Source: Brevibacillus porteri
GTDB lineage: Bacteria; Bacillota; Bacilli; Brevibacillales; Brevibacillaceae
Assembly (NCBI RefSeq): GCF_003013475.1
Contig: NZ_PXZO01000019.1
Span: 85,203 to 149,202 of the forward strand
Direction: 5' to 3'
Length of the DNA: 64,000 nucleotides
This document shows positions 53,370 through 61,610 of this stretch, in pieces; within the stretch, counting starts at the first letter, position 1; every line of letters starts with the position of its first letter. Under the pieces are notes generated by a model. The model saw nothing but the letters and a program-made list of their open reading frames with translations. It searched no databases and had not been told where the DNA came from. Both the position numbers and the translations under genes were made by a program.

Positions 53370-53382
53370 AAAAATACAAAAT

Positions 53383-53412
53383 AAAAAAAGCTGTTGAATC
53401 AATCATCAACAG
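53383..53412 (-). terminator. Terminator-like hairpin upstream of the ECF promoter
   Basis: CTGTTGA pairs with TCAACAG, followed on the minus strand by CTTTTTTTATTTT. It would stop transcripts entering from the right, insulating the sigma operon or ending a read-through transcript. Confidence 0.65.
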
Positions 53413-53541
53413 TCTTGTTTATTTTGCATGACAGGGAAAGTACATCAATCGAATAGGGAAAAAGTGTTTATCCCCTTCACTCCGGGGACAGGATAATAGT
53501 AACTTCCCCAAGCTATGGTCCTCAAAGGAGTTGAAAGCAAA

Positions 53542-53931
53542 ATGTCTCGTCACTGGTATCGGCAGCTACGTTATCCAATCATCGCTCTGGCTGTGACATT
53601 AACGCTACTTTGGACACATCATCACCATCGCCTGCCCGCTTCGTACGCGATCGCCACACGGACACATACCGTTACGATTTCTAGCGCTGGCTTTTTGCCC
53701 AATCAATTGACTGCACACGAAGGAGAGCGAGTCTCGTTGATGATCGTCAACACCGATACGCGCCCTCACAATCTATCCATTCGTGATCTGAACCTTACAT
53801 CCACAGAATTGAAGCCGACCCAATCGACTCTCTTACAGTTTTCAGCCGCCAAACGCGGTCGGTATCATTTCGTATCAGACGCACCTGGCTATCCGGAAAC
53901 AGGCTTCCAAGGCATGCTCGTCATTGACTAG
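53542..53931 (+). CDS. Membrane-anchored cupredoxin-like protein lacking the copper Cys
   Basis: This 129-residue protein has an N-terminal hydrophobic anchor (residues 12-24), then a His-rich HHHHRL stretch, then a cupredoxin-like beta barrel. His76 in RPHNLSI corresponds to the first copper ligand. The usual Cys and second His are absent (VSDAPGYPETGFQGM reads S where Cys is expected, and no downstream His); only Met125 remains. It may therefore not bind copper as a type 1 site. ATG 53542 follows AAAGGAG. Its last 11 bases overlap the convergent MFS gene. Confidence 0.8.
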   Translation: MSRHWYRQLRYPIIALAVTLTLLWTHHHHRLPASYAIATRTHTVTISSAGFLPNQLTAHEGERVSLMIVNTDTRPHNLSIRDLNLTSTELKPTQSTLLQFSAAKRGRYHFVSDAPGYPETGFQGMLVID

Positions 53932-55141
53932 CCTGCACTTCTTCGTCTGGTGAGATTTGCTTCCACCGTCCGAATTTTATCATGAGTAGAGGAATAATCC
54001 CGATCGCGGTGATCATTCCAAAAAACAAATAAATGGCTAGCACCGAAAACGAATCTTTGATCCACCCTGCTACCAAATTGCAAAACATCGCACCAAGCCC
54101 GCCTCCTACTGAAAAGAAGATGGCTAACGCCGTCACCTGAAGGGATGCGGGCGTATTTTCGCGCACAAATTGGGCTGCCGTCGCCAAATAAAAGCCTACT
54201 GAAATCCCTTGCACAAAGAACATGGCAATCACGGCAGTGGTACTCGGAGCTGAGCTATACCAAAACCAGCGCATCGCGCAAAAAATCGCAGATAGCAAGA
54301 GTGTCAACTCCAGCCCCCACCTGCGGACAATATAACCCGCCAGCTTCATAAAAGGAGCCTCACTGCCTGCAAACAACAAGAAGGCAAGACCGATTCCGGC
54401 AATGGTCCCTCCGATATCCTGATAAAACAGGGAAAACCAAATATTATTGGCGTTTACAGAGCCCATCATGCAGAACGATGAGATCAAAAACAACGCAAAT
54501 CGCGGAATTCGTGCCAAATCTCTGATCCCCGCAAGCATACTGACGCGAAACCGCGAAGCCTCTGTCACTTCTTCCGGAACCTTCCGAAGAAACAGAATGG
54601 CAATCAGAAACGCCAAGCAAAACGAGTAAAAAAGAACATGTGGCCCCCACTGCTCAACGAGAAGACCTGTGATGAATGCCGCTAGTGCAAAACCGATAGC
54701 TCCCCACAAGCGAATGTCGCCGAACTGCATGCCATGTCCCTTGGCATAACCAAGTGCCAAACTATCTGAGATGGGAACGACAGCACTTTGAAAAAACGAC
54801 AGCAGTATGTAGAGCAAAAATACGTAAACAAAGCTGGAAACACCCGTAAAGAGAAGTCCCACCAAGCCGGTGATGATCAATGTCAGAATCAGCACAGTTT
54901 TGCGAATTTGATAGCGATCACAGATCATACCCCACATCGGCTGTGCCACAATGGAAACAATCGGCGCGACTGCACTGATGAGACCGATTTGGGTCCCAGT
55001 TAGATGGATGGATTCGTAGTATTGCGTAATGAGCGGAGCAAAAGCGCCAAACCCGTAGTAAATAAAAAGATAAAGGGCGCAAAGACTTAGGTATCTGCCT
55101 TTTGCGCCCCCCAGCCCTAAACCGGAAAGTGATTCTGGCAT
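53921..55141 (-). CDS. MFS transporter (LacY/nucleoside-permease-like)
   Basis: This is a 406-residue membrane protein with about twelve segments. The first (YLFIYYGFGAFAPLITQYY) and the RYQIRKTVLIL loop resemble the MFS_1-like group that includes the 3-phenylpropionate and nucleoside permeases. ATG 55141 follows TAGGAGAG. Its 3' end overlaps that of the cupredoxin-like gene by 11 bases. The substrate is unknown. Confidence 0.87.
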   Translation of the reverse strand: MPESLSGLGLGGAKGRYLSLCALYLFIYYGFGAFAPLITQYYESIHLTGTQIGLISAVAPIVSIVAQPMWGMICDRYQIRKTVLILTLIITGLVGLLFTGVSSFVYVFLLYILLSFFQSAVVPISDSLALGYAKGHGMQFGDIRLWGAIGFALAAFITGLLVEQWGPHVLFYSFCLAFLIAILFLRKVPEEVTEASRFRVSMLAGIRDLARIPRFALFLISSFCMMGSVNANNIWFSLFYQDIGGTIAGIGLAFLLFAGSEAPFMKLAGYIVRRWGLELTLLLSAIFCAMRWFWYSSAPSTTAVIAMFFVQGISVGFYLATAAQFVRENTPASLQVTALAIFFSVGGGLGAMFCNLVAGWIKDSFSVLAIYLFFGMITAIGIIPLLMIKFGRWKQISPDEEVQASQ

Positions 55142-55208
55142 ATAACTCTCCTATTTTGAGGTTCATTAACCGTGTAAGAAAACATAACGCAGAGCATGCC
55201 TCTATTAT

Positions 55209-56144
55209 TTATTTTACCGTTGGCAATATTTTCGCCATGTTGACGGTGCGTTTTTTCTCCCATGTAGCCGGATTGAATTCATCGAACTGCTCCAGGAAGG
55301 AGATGACTTCCTTCGTCAATGGAGTCGGCGTCGAAGCACCAGAAGTAACCGCCACATTTTTCTTTCCACGCAGCCATTCAATGTCCAGCTCAGACAAATC
55401 AGCGATACGATAAGATGGAACATTCGCGATTTCTTCTGAGACCTGTGCCAAACGATTGGAGTTGTTGCTACGCGGATCGCCTACGACGAGGCACAAATCT
55501 GCCTCTCCAACTTGCTCCGCTACAGCTTCCTGACGAACCTGTGTTGCGAGACAAATTTCATTATGCACTTCCACGCCTGGAAAACGCTGAAGAATGGCGT
55601 CCATCAGATGTTTGACATCCCATTGGCTCATGGTCGTCTGGTTCGTTACGATCAGCTTGTCTGTCGGCAGATCGAGCGCGTCCAGCTCTTCCAGCTTTTG
55701 AACTAGATGTACGTGATCCGGCGCGATCCCCATCGCACCCTCTGGCTCTGGATGTCCTTTTTTGCCGATGTAGAGCACATGGTAGCCTTCTGCTACTTTT
55801 TCACGGATCAAATCATGTGTCTTCGTTACATCCGGGCAAGTCGCGTCGACGACGGTCAAGCCTTTATCGCGCGCTTTCTTGCGTACCTCAGGAGACACGC
55901 CATGGGCAGTGAAGATTACCGTTCCTTCATGGACCTGATCCAAAAGAGCCAGTCGATCCTCTCCATCCAATGTTTTTATCCCTTGTTTTTCAAACGCCTC
56001 GACGACGTGAGCATTGTGTACGATCATGCCCAAAATGTGAATCGGGCGGGGCAAGTCAAAGTTTTGCGCTGTTCGCAGTGCCAAAACCATGGCATCCACT
56101 ACACCGTAACAATATCCACGGGGGGAAATCTTGATGACTTCCAT
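55209..56144 (-). CDS. ispH: 4-hydroxy-3-methylbut-2-enyl diphosphate reductase
   Basis: This 311-residue iron-sulfur enzyme makes isopentenyl and dimethylallyl diphosphate, the last step of the MEP pathway. The three cluster ligands are Cys12 (GYCYGV), Cys103 (ATCPDV) and Cys198 (EICLATQ); the active-site acid loop TNQTTMSQ and the [11 protein letters not shown] segment are also present. AGGAGGGG precedes ATG. It is followed by a 60-base gap and then the MFS gene, with no terminator seen. Confidence 0.97.
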   Translation of the reverse strand: MEVIKISPRGYCYGVVDAMVLALRTAQNFDLPRPIHILGMIVHNAHVVEAFEKQGIKTLDGEDRLALLDQVHEGTVIFTAHGVSPEVRKKARDKGLTVVDATCPDVTKTHDLIREKVAEGYHVLYIGKKGHPEPEGAMGIAPDHVHLVQKLEELDALDLPTDKLIVTNQTTMSQWDVKHLMDAILQRFPGVEVHNEICLATQVRQEAVAEQVGEADLCLVVGDPRSNNSNRLAQVSEEIANVPSYRIADLSELDIEWLRGKKNVAVTSGASTPTPLTKEVISFLEQFDEFNPATWEKKRTVNMAKILPTVK

Positions 56145-56203
56145 CTTTACCCCTCCTACTTTTTATAATGCGTGAGCGAAAGACATTCACCCCGTATTAT
56201 ACC

Positions 56204-57133
56204 TTATTTGTCTCCTGCACGCTTCTGTTCGTAAACCTTCAGATTATTGTAGACAACTTTTAAGAGCGGCGTGGACAAGCCTTTTTGTTCCGCTCGCTCC
56301 AAGAGATAGCCTTGAAGATGATCCGCTTCCACCGGAAGACCTTTTTCCATATCACGCAGCATCGAAGATTTCGTTTGAGGACGCTGATTCTGGAAAGTCT
56401 CCATCTGCTTGTCGACGATATCTGGCTTGATCGGTGCCTCCAAGGCGTTCATGACAGAAACGATTTCCTCAGCGAGTTGACGTGTCAACTCTACGCCCCA
56501 AGCCGATTCCCGGATTGGACCGACAGCGGAATTCATCAGCGTGGTAATACCGGAAAACGTCGCAATAAACAAGTATTTGTGCCAGGCTTCCCGTTGAATA
56601 TTTGCGCTTGCACGCATCGTCCCGTTGATCTTGGAAAAGGCTTGCTCGATCCGCTCTACACGCTCGCTTTTGCCGCCTTCCCACTCACCGAAAACCGTAT
56701 CATGAATTGGACTTGTCTGCACGACATCTCCGTCAGCATTCAGCGTCGTCTCAATGAAACAAAGACCCCCGAGCACACGCTCCCGGCCAAAACGATCCCA
56801 CAACAGTTCCATGTGCGCAATTCCATTCAATAGCGGAATGACGACCGTGCCCTCGCCTATGTACGGAGCGATGGCATCGATGCTATCTTCCAACGTGTAA
56901 GCTTTGTTGGACAATAGCACAACATCAAAAGGTCCTGCTTCCTCACCTGCTTGAATCAGTTGTGGCTGTGCCAAAAGCAAATCCCCATGAATGCTCTGAA
57001 TGCGCAAGCCTCGCTCCTGCAGCTGTTTGTATCTACGTTCGCGCACAAGAAACGTTACATCTACCCCCGACTCAACCAGCCTGCCACCAAAATAACCGCC
57101 AATGCCCCCCGCTCCCAGTACGAGAACCTTCAT
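56204..57133 (-). CDS. panE: 2-dehydropantoate 2-reductase (ketopantoate reductase)
   Basis: This 309-residue NADPH enzyme of pantothenate synthesis has a Rossmann start (MKVLVLGAGGIGGYFGGRLV) and the ketopantoate-reductase C-terminal domain with the active-site lysine in WHKYLFIATFSGITTLMN. GCGGAGG precedes ATG. The family includes homologues of other function, so the pantothenate role is likely rather than certain. It diverges from the glutamine synthetase gene. Confidence 0.9.
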   Translation of the reverse strand: MKVLVLGAGGIGGYFGGRLVESGVDVTFLVRERRYKQLQERGLRIQSIHGDLLLAQPQLIQAGEEAGPFDVVLLSNKAYTLEDSIDAIAPYIGEGTVVIPLLNGIAHMELLWDRFGRERVLGGLCFIETTLNADGDVVQTSPIHDTVFGEWEGGKSERVERIEQAFSKINGTMRASANIQREAWHKYLFIATFSGITTLMNSAVGPIRESAWGVELTRQLAEEIVSVMNALEAPIKPDIVDKQMETFQNQRPQTKSSMLRDMEKGLPVEADHLQGYLLERAEQKGLSTPLLKVVYNNLKVYEQKRAGDK

Positions 57134-57215
57134 CTAATATCGCCTCCGCGTTTATAAGTCATGGTTTGTCTACATTTTATTAAAAAGTAACCATTTTCTA
57201 AACCCCACAATATAA

Positions 57216-57232
57216 TGTTAGAAATTCTGACA
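57216..57232. promoter_or_regulatory. GlnR/TnrA operator upstream of glnA-like gene
   Basis: TGTTA-GAAATTC-TGACA exactly fits the Bacillus consensus TGTNA-N7-TNACA. It lies 20 bases upstream of the -35 element at 57252, a position used by activating TnrA sites. Confidence 0.8.
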
Positions 57233-57251
57233 TTCAACGTAAGAAAACCTC

Positions 57252-57281
57252 TTGACGAACAATATGAATTGTCGATATAAT
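57252..57281 (+). promoter_or_regulatory. SigA promoter of the glutamine synthetase gene
   Basis: TTGACG (57252-57257), an 18-base spacer and TATAAT (57276-57281). The start codon follows 75 bases later. Confidence 0.85.
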
Positions 57282-57356
57282 TCGGAATATAGAAATCAAG
57301 GAAAAACCGAACGTTGATAATGAATTCATAACTTTAATTCGTGAATGGAGTGAATC

Positions 57357-58778
57357 ATGTTGGATATGAAAACAGTCTTGTCCACAATTGACACAGAAAA
57401 AGTGGAATATGTAGATTTTCGCATCGTTGACCTGCTCGGCCGCCAACACCATGTCACCGTTCCTGCCTACGCGGTAGATGAAGGAACTTTCCGTAATGGC
57501 GTCGCATTTGACGGCTCCAGTCTAATCGGCTACAAGTCCATTGAAGAAAGCGACATGGTAGCGATGCCCGATCCGGCAACCGCCTTCATCGATCCATTCG
57601 TAGAAGCCAAAACCATGAATATCATCTGCAACATCGTCAATCCAGACAACACCGTCTACACACGCGATCCTCGCGGCATTGCCCTCAAGGCCGAAGCCTA
57701 TCTGCAACAATCCGGCCTCGCTACCGCTGCTTACTTTGGTCCAGAATCCGAGTTCTTCCTCTTTGACAACGTACGCTATGCCTCTGGTCCATCCGGCTCC
57801 TTTTTTCACATCGATTCAGAAGAAGCTTTCTGGAACACAGGTAAAGAAGGACAAAACCTCGGCTACAAAGTACGCAACAAGGGCGGATACTTCCCTGTTC
57901 AACCAACCGACTCCCAAATGGATATCCGCAATGAAATGTGCACGTTGATGACGAAATGCGGCATGTATGTAGAGCGCCATCACCATGAGGTGGCAACAGC
58001 TGGTCAAGGTGAGATTAATTTCCGCTTCGATACACTGACTCGTACAGCAGACAATTTATTGCTGTTCAAATATATCGTGCGCAACGTAGCAGCCAAACAC
58101 GGCAAAACTGCTACCTTCATGCCAAAACCAATCGTTGGAGACAACGGATCAGGGATGCACGTTCATCAAAGCTTGTTTAACGGCGATACCCCGTTGTTCC
58201 ATGAGCAAGGCGGTTACGCAAACCTAAGTGAGACTGCGCTGCACTACATTGGTGGCATTTTGCACCACGCCCCTGCACTGATCGCTTTGACGAACCCAAG
58301 CACCAACTCGTTCAAGCGTCTGGTTCCCGGCTACGAAGCACCCGTGAATTTGGTCTTTTCCAAAGGAAATCGCTCTGCTGCCGTTCGGATTCCGATTGCT
58401 GCCGTTACGCCAAAAGCGTCCCGTATTGAGTTCCGCACCCCGGACTCTACGGCTAACCCGTACTTGGCTTTTGCTGCCATGCTGATGGCTGGCCTCGATG
58501 GTATCAAGCGCAAGCTCGACCCGCGTGAACTGGGCTTTGGACCATTGGATAAAAACATCTACGACTTGTCCGATGCGGAAAAACACGAAATCAAGAGCGC
58601 TCCTGGCTCTCTCGCAGAAGCACTTGTCGCACTTGAACAAGACCATGACTTCTTGCTCGAAGGGGATGTCTTTACAAAAGAAGTAATTGAAGGTTGGATT
58701 GCACAAAAACGCGGTGAGATTGAGCAAGTGGAACGGACTGTGAATCCAAAGGAGTATGAGCTGTATTACGACCTATAA
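57357..58778 (+). CDS. glnA: Glutamine synthetase, type I-beta-like
   Basis: This 473-residue enzyme condenses ammonia and glutamate. Landmarks include GVAFDGSSLIGYK, GPESEFFLFD, the ammonium/ATP loop GDNGSGMHVHQS at 261-272, and NRSAAVRIP. Length and wording match the proteobacterial/actinobacterial GSI-beta form rather than the 444-residue GSI-alpha of Bacillus. The segment KNIYDLSDAEKHEI carries Tyr402 at the position adenylylated in enteric GlnA (NLYDLPPEEAKEI). ATG 57357 follows GGAG. Control is by a GlnR/TnrA-type box, so the gene appears integrated into Firmicute nitrogen control. Confidence 0.93.
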   Translation: MLDMKTVLSTIDTEKVEYVDFRIVDLLGRQHHVTVPAYAVDEGTFRNGVAFDGSSLIGYKSIEESDMVAMPDPATAFIDPFVEAKTMNIICNIVNPDNTVYTRDPRGIALKAEAYLQQSGLATAAYFGPESEFFLFDNVRYASGPSGSFFHIDSEEAFWNTGKEGQNLGYKVRNKGGYFPVQPTDSQMDIRNEMCTLMTKCGMYVERHHHEVATAGQGEINFRFDTLTRTADNLLLFKYIVRNVAAKHGKTATFMPKPIVGDNGSGMHVHQSLFNGDTPLFHEQGGYANLSETALHYIGGILHHAPALIALTNPSTNSFKRLVPGYEAPVNLVFSKGNRSAAVRIPIAAVTPKASRIEFRTPDSTANPYLAFAAMLMAGLDGIKRKLDPRELGFGPLDKNIYDLSDAEKHEIKSAPGSLAEALVALEQDHDFLLEGDVFTKEVIEGWIAQKRGEIEQVERTVNPKEYELYYDL

Positions 58779-58786
58779 GTTGCAGG

Positions 58787-58820
58787 AAAAAGCCCTTCTC
58801 TGATGAGGAGGGCTTTTTCC
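58787..58820 (+). terminator. Intrinsic terminator of glnA
   Basis: AAAAAGCCCTTCTC pairs with GAGGAGGGCTTTTT, ten bases after the stop codon. Confidence 0.93.
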
Positions 58821-58878
58821 TGCATTCGAATAAAAGGCCACTCCCCATCACAAATTAAAAGCGTATTGCGAAAAACAG

Positions 58879-59607
58879 ATGATGGGATGCGCATTGATTA
58901 TGTTGATTCAAAAGATAACTCGCTCTCTCATACAAGGGTCTGCCATTCTTCTTCTGACCATAAGCATGTCAACCGCTATCGGTCAGAAAATGGCTTACGC
59001 CGATCACTCGTTACCAATCATAAGCGATCAAGCTATATATTCAATTGAGGTCTATCCGAGAAAACATCAGCTGATCATCCGAAAGCATGGGAAAGTATTG
59101 AAAACCTATGTGGTTGCAGTTGGCAATCCCTCTACACCTACACCTGTTGGAGAATATAAAGTCATAGCAAAAGGAAAAGATTGGGGACCCTCATTTGGTC
59201 CGAGATGGCTAGGTTTAAACGTCCCATGGGGAATATATGGCATCCACGGCACAAACAAGCCTCATTCAATCGGCAAGCATTTGAGCCACGGTTGTATTCG
59301 TATGAGAAACAAAGACGTAATCGAATTATTCAAGATGACTCCACTCGGAACAAAAGTAACGATTTATGGGCATATATTAGGGGACCCAAGCCATGATCCT
59401 AGAAATTTAGCGGAAGGCGACGTTGGTGGAGATGTACAACTCATCCAATCTCGATTAAAGAGCGCTGGTTATTTTCACGGGGTATGCGATGGCAAGTTTC
59501 GATCCTCGACAACTGCAGCTCTAAAGAAATTTCAACGGGATCGAAAATTAAAGCCAAACGGTGTTGTATCAAACAAGGTTTATGAAGAGTTGGGATTAGC
59601 GGAATAA
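58879..59607 (+). CDS. L,D-transpeptidase (YkuD) with peptidoglycan-binding domain
   Basis: The 242-residue product has an N-terminal signal or anchor (residues 13-34), a YkuD catalytic domain (about 53-165) with HGTNKPHSIGKHLSHGCIRM containing Cys139, and a C-terminal peptidoglycan-binding domain (VQLIQSRLKSAGYF, then KKFQRDRKLKPNGVV). It would form 3-3 crosslinks or modify spore or cell wall. Start is uncertain: ATG 58879 or 58900, neither with a strong binding site. Its codon and base use looks more AT-rich than glnA before it. Confidence 0.9.
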   Translation: MMGCALIMLIQKITRSLIQGSAILLLTISMSTAIGQKMAYADHSLPIISDQAIYSIEVYPRKHQLIIRKHGKVLKTYVVAVGNPSTPTPVGEYKVIAKGKDWGPSFGPRWLGLNVPWGIYGIHGTNKPHSIGKHLSHGCIRMRNKDVIELFKMTPLGTKVTIYGHILGDPSHDPRNLAEGDVGGDVQLIQSRLKSAGYFHGVCDGKFRSSTTAALKKFQRDRKLKPNGVVSNKVYEELGLAE

Positions 59608-59631
59608 ATCCTGGCACAGTTCGTATTTCCA

Positions 59632-59916
59632 CTACATAAACCTTCTAAACATACTTCCAATCCCATTCGTTCCTTGGAAAGTTTTGAATACCTCGTTTGC
59701 TACTTTTACACCATTGAGGATTGTGCCTATATCAAGATTTAGATTAGAAAGCCGTGGTGGTCGAGACTCTTTTCTCGGCCGACGGCTCGTTTTTGCCCAC
59801 TCTTGATAATACTGCCCAAGGGATTCAGGATTTTTCTGTAGCTTTCTGATCGAGACCTTATTTGATTTCAGCCAATCTGCAAATTCAGGGCTAAAGCCAT
59901 TCATTTGTCTAGCCAC
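59632..59916 (-). CDS. Small basic protein of unknown function (94 aa)
   Basis: The 94-residue product is rich in Arg and Lys and has no signal. GTG 59916 follows GAGGTGAGAG. Residues 8-40 (SPEFADWLKSNKVSIRKL) look helical, and the C-terminal 30 (NGVKVANEVFKTFQGTNG) weakly amphipathic. I recognise no family; proximity to a YjcZ peptide gene suggests a sporulation context. Confidence 0.65.
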   Translation of the reverse strand: MARQMNGFSPEFADWLKSNKVSIRKLQKNPESLGQYYQEWAKTSRRPRKESRPPRLSNLNLDIGTILNGVKVANEVFKTFQGTNGIGSMFRRFM

Positions 59917-59948
59917 TTTTCACTCTCACCTCGTTTCGGAAATGAATA

Positions 59949-59977
59949 ATGCAAAGGGATTATATGTCCCTTTGCAT
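59949..59977 (-). terminator. Hairpin downstream of the YjcZ-family gene
   Basis: ATGCAAAGGGA pairs perfectly with TCCCTTTGCAT around a 7-base loop. The following T-run is weak on the minus strand, so terminator function is only likely. Confidence 0.6.
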
Positions 59978-60000
59978 CACTCTTTTGTTAAACCCATTTC

Positions 60001-60087
60001 TTAATCCCAAGCACATCCGACAATCACAAGCAAAACGAACAGGACCAGGATCAAAGCAAAGTCATCAAAGTCATTAAAGAAACCCAT
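60001..60087 (-). CDS. Sporulation peptide of the YjcZ family (28 aa)
   Basis: A 28-codon frame from ATG 60087 behind GGGGGAGG encodes MGFFNDFDDFALILVLF and then VLLVIVGCAWD. This is the YjcZ layout: short Gly/Asp/Phe-rich start, one hydrophobic segment, ending in GC(A/S)W. YjcZ-family peptides are made during sporulation; their role is not settled. Confidence 0.87.
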   Translation of the reverse strand: MGFFNDFDDFALILVLFVLLVIVGCAWD

Positions 60088-60161
60088 TCTGCCTCCCCCT
60101 TTCCTTCGACACCCTACTGTATGCACATTTCTCATGATTTGCCTGTACACTCACCTAATAG

Positions 60162-60195
60162 AAAAAGGACGCAAGCATTTGCCTACGCCCTTTTT
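60162..60195 (-). terminator. Intrinsic terminator of the 121-aa lipoprotein gene
   Basis: On the minus strand GGGCGTAGGC pairs with GCTTGCGTCC, followed by TTTTTC. It begins just past the stop codon at 60200. Confidence 0.83.
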
Positions 60196-60199
60196 CACC

Positions 60200-60565
60200 C
60201 TATTGCAGTCCGATTTGCGATTTAACTTGCAGAATTCCGCCTCGGAAAGAAAAATTCGCATTTGCTCCAATCGTCCCTTCCCCCTCGTACATGTAGACGA
60301 TCGTGTGTCCTTCCTCTCCTGCTTTACCAACCTCAGCGAGCAGTTCACCTTCCCCGCCCACTATTTTTTTTACTTCTTCAAAGCTCATCCCATTTTCAAT
60401 CTGTTCAAATTCACTTTTCGTGATCGTTGCTTTCTCTGTCGCCGCAGGAGCAGTCGCTTCTGGTGTAGGTGAAGCTGGTGTTGCTGGCGTATCCGTTGAT
60501 GGCCCGGAGCTACATCCAGCCAACATGATAGCGAAAGCCACTATGAAAAAAGACATTTTCTTCAA
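60200..60565 (-). CDS. Lipoprotein with BLIP/SmpA-like small domain (DUF3862 type)
   Basis: The 121-residue product has a lipoprotein signal (AFAIMLAGC, Cys18) and a Pro/Ala/Thr-rich linker, then a domain starting ITKSEFEQIENGMSFEEVKKIVGGEGE, which matches the DUF3862/SmpA-like pattern. TTG 60565 follows AAGGGGG with good spacing; an ATG three codons later is too far in. Function unknown; it is probably surface-exposed. Confidence 0.82.
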   Translation of the reverse strand: MKKMSFFIVAFAIMLAGCSSGPSTDTPATPASPTPEATAPAATEKATITKSEFEQIENGMSFEEVKKIVGGEGELLAEVGKAGEEGHTIVYMYEGEGTIGANANFSFRGGILQVKSQIGLQ

Positions 60566-60685
60566 TGAAAAAGGACCCCCTTAACTAAAATGAATCCCCC
60601 CTACCATAATTCAAAATATTCCTCTCAACAAGAATAACAACCTGACATTTCTCGACAAAGACGAATCTTTTCGGGCATAAGAATG

Positions 60686-60710
60686 CAAAAAGAGCCTTAA
60701 AAAAGGCTCC
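60686..60710 (-). terminator. Intrinsic terminator of the caspase-like gene
   Basis: GAGCCTT pairs with AAGGCTC around AAAA; on the minus strand it is followed by TTTTTG. Confidence 0.82.
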
Positions 60711-60723
60711 CTTTGCGTTGACA

Positions 60724-61278
60724 TTACTCTTTTACATAAAGCTGATACATCTCGGTTTCTTCATCCGTTGCTTTTGCGAGTCGAAAAGCTTCTTCCACGC
60801 TTTTCTTGTTTTGAATTACCTCGTAGAAAAAGCGCAGGGCGAACATCAGCGCAGAATTTCCGTCCGGGTAATCATCTGGCCCGATATACGTATGGCAACC
60901 ACTGTCCATAAAGGCCTTCGCTAATTCAGGATCACCAAGCGAGCATCCGTTACCTAACACGATTTTTCCATCTAGCTTGGCAAAACGTCTAACGTCGTCA
61001 GGACCAAAATCACCCTTTGGTTCTCCTTCCTCGTAAACGTCCTCGCCCAGCTCTGGCATGATGAGGCTTCCCTCATCCCCATGGAAATTCAGAACAATCA
61101 TGTCGGTATTTGGGTAGAGGTCGCTACCATTCAATACATCAATCAAATCGCTCGGTCGACCAATCCAGTACGTAAATACTCGCGCTCCAAAATACTCAAG
61201 TGTATTCCGGATTGCTTGGCTGTCCAGATCCGTATCCGGACCAATTACTAAGGCAACATTCATTTCAGGTTTACTCAT
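60724..61278 (-). CDS. Stand-alone caspase-like / CHAT-like protein (184 aa)
   Basis: The 184-residue cytoplasmic product has a strand-rich start (MNVALVIGPD) and a clan-CD-like dyad: His66 in VLNFHGDEGSLIMP and Cys112 in GNGCSLGD. Downstream, AFMDSGCHTYIGPDDYPD, LRFFYEVIQNKKSVEEAFRLA follow the order seen in CHAT/caspase folds (a shifting strand, loop, then terminal helix). No extra domain is present. ATG 61278 lies behind ATGGAGG. It is monocistronic. The peptidase assignment is by pattern only; activity and target are unknown. Confidence 0.75.
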   Translation of the reverse strand: MSKPEMNVALVIGPDTDLDSQAIRNTLEYFGARVFTYWIGRPSDLIDVLNGSDLYPNTDMIVLNFHGDEGSLIMPELGEDVYEEGEPKGDFGPDDVRRFAKLDGKIVLGNGCSLGDPELAKAFMDSGCHTYIGPDDYPDGNSALMFALRFFYEVIQNKKSVEEAFRLAKATDEETEMYQLYVKE

Positions 61279-61452
61279 CGTGATATTCCTCCATTTTGTT
61301 GTAAGTGGTTTTTATTTGTGGGTAGACAAAACCATTTACATGGAGGGGGTCGGGCCAACTGGTGGATGGCAAGACGTTACTTCTTCATCATCATGATATA
61401 GGTAAACTCCTCTTTAATTGGAATTTTTTAAAATTTATAGCAGTATATCACT

Positions 61453-61610
61453 CTTGAGACTCCCACGGCTAAAGCCGCAAGCTGACACCTTCGGTATCAG
61501 TGGGATTCTTGGGTGGTAGTCGAAAGTGCATTTCTGCTATCCGTAGTTCCCCCAAGTTTAGGACTGTCTCATCAGCCCATCCTAAGACAGTGCGTATAGC
61601 ATCTTAGGCT
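61453..61610 (-). ncRNA. Probable omega-RNA (reRNA) at the tnpB 3' end
   Basis: The sequence after the tnpB stop carries compact hairpins in order: CCTAAGA...TCTTAGG, then CTGATACC-GAA-GGTGTCAG and CGGCTTTAGCCG, ending in GTGGGAGTCTCAAG. This fits the guide scaffold encoded at the right end of IS200/IS605 elements. The guide would be read from the flanking DNA just beyond the right end (toward lower coordinates). Confidence 0.6.
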
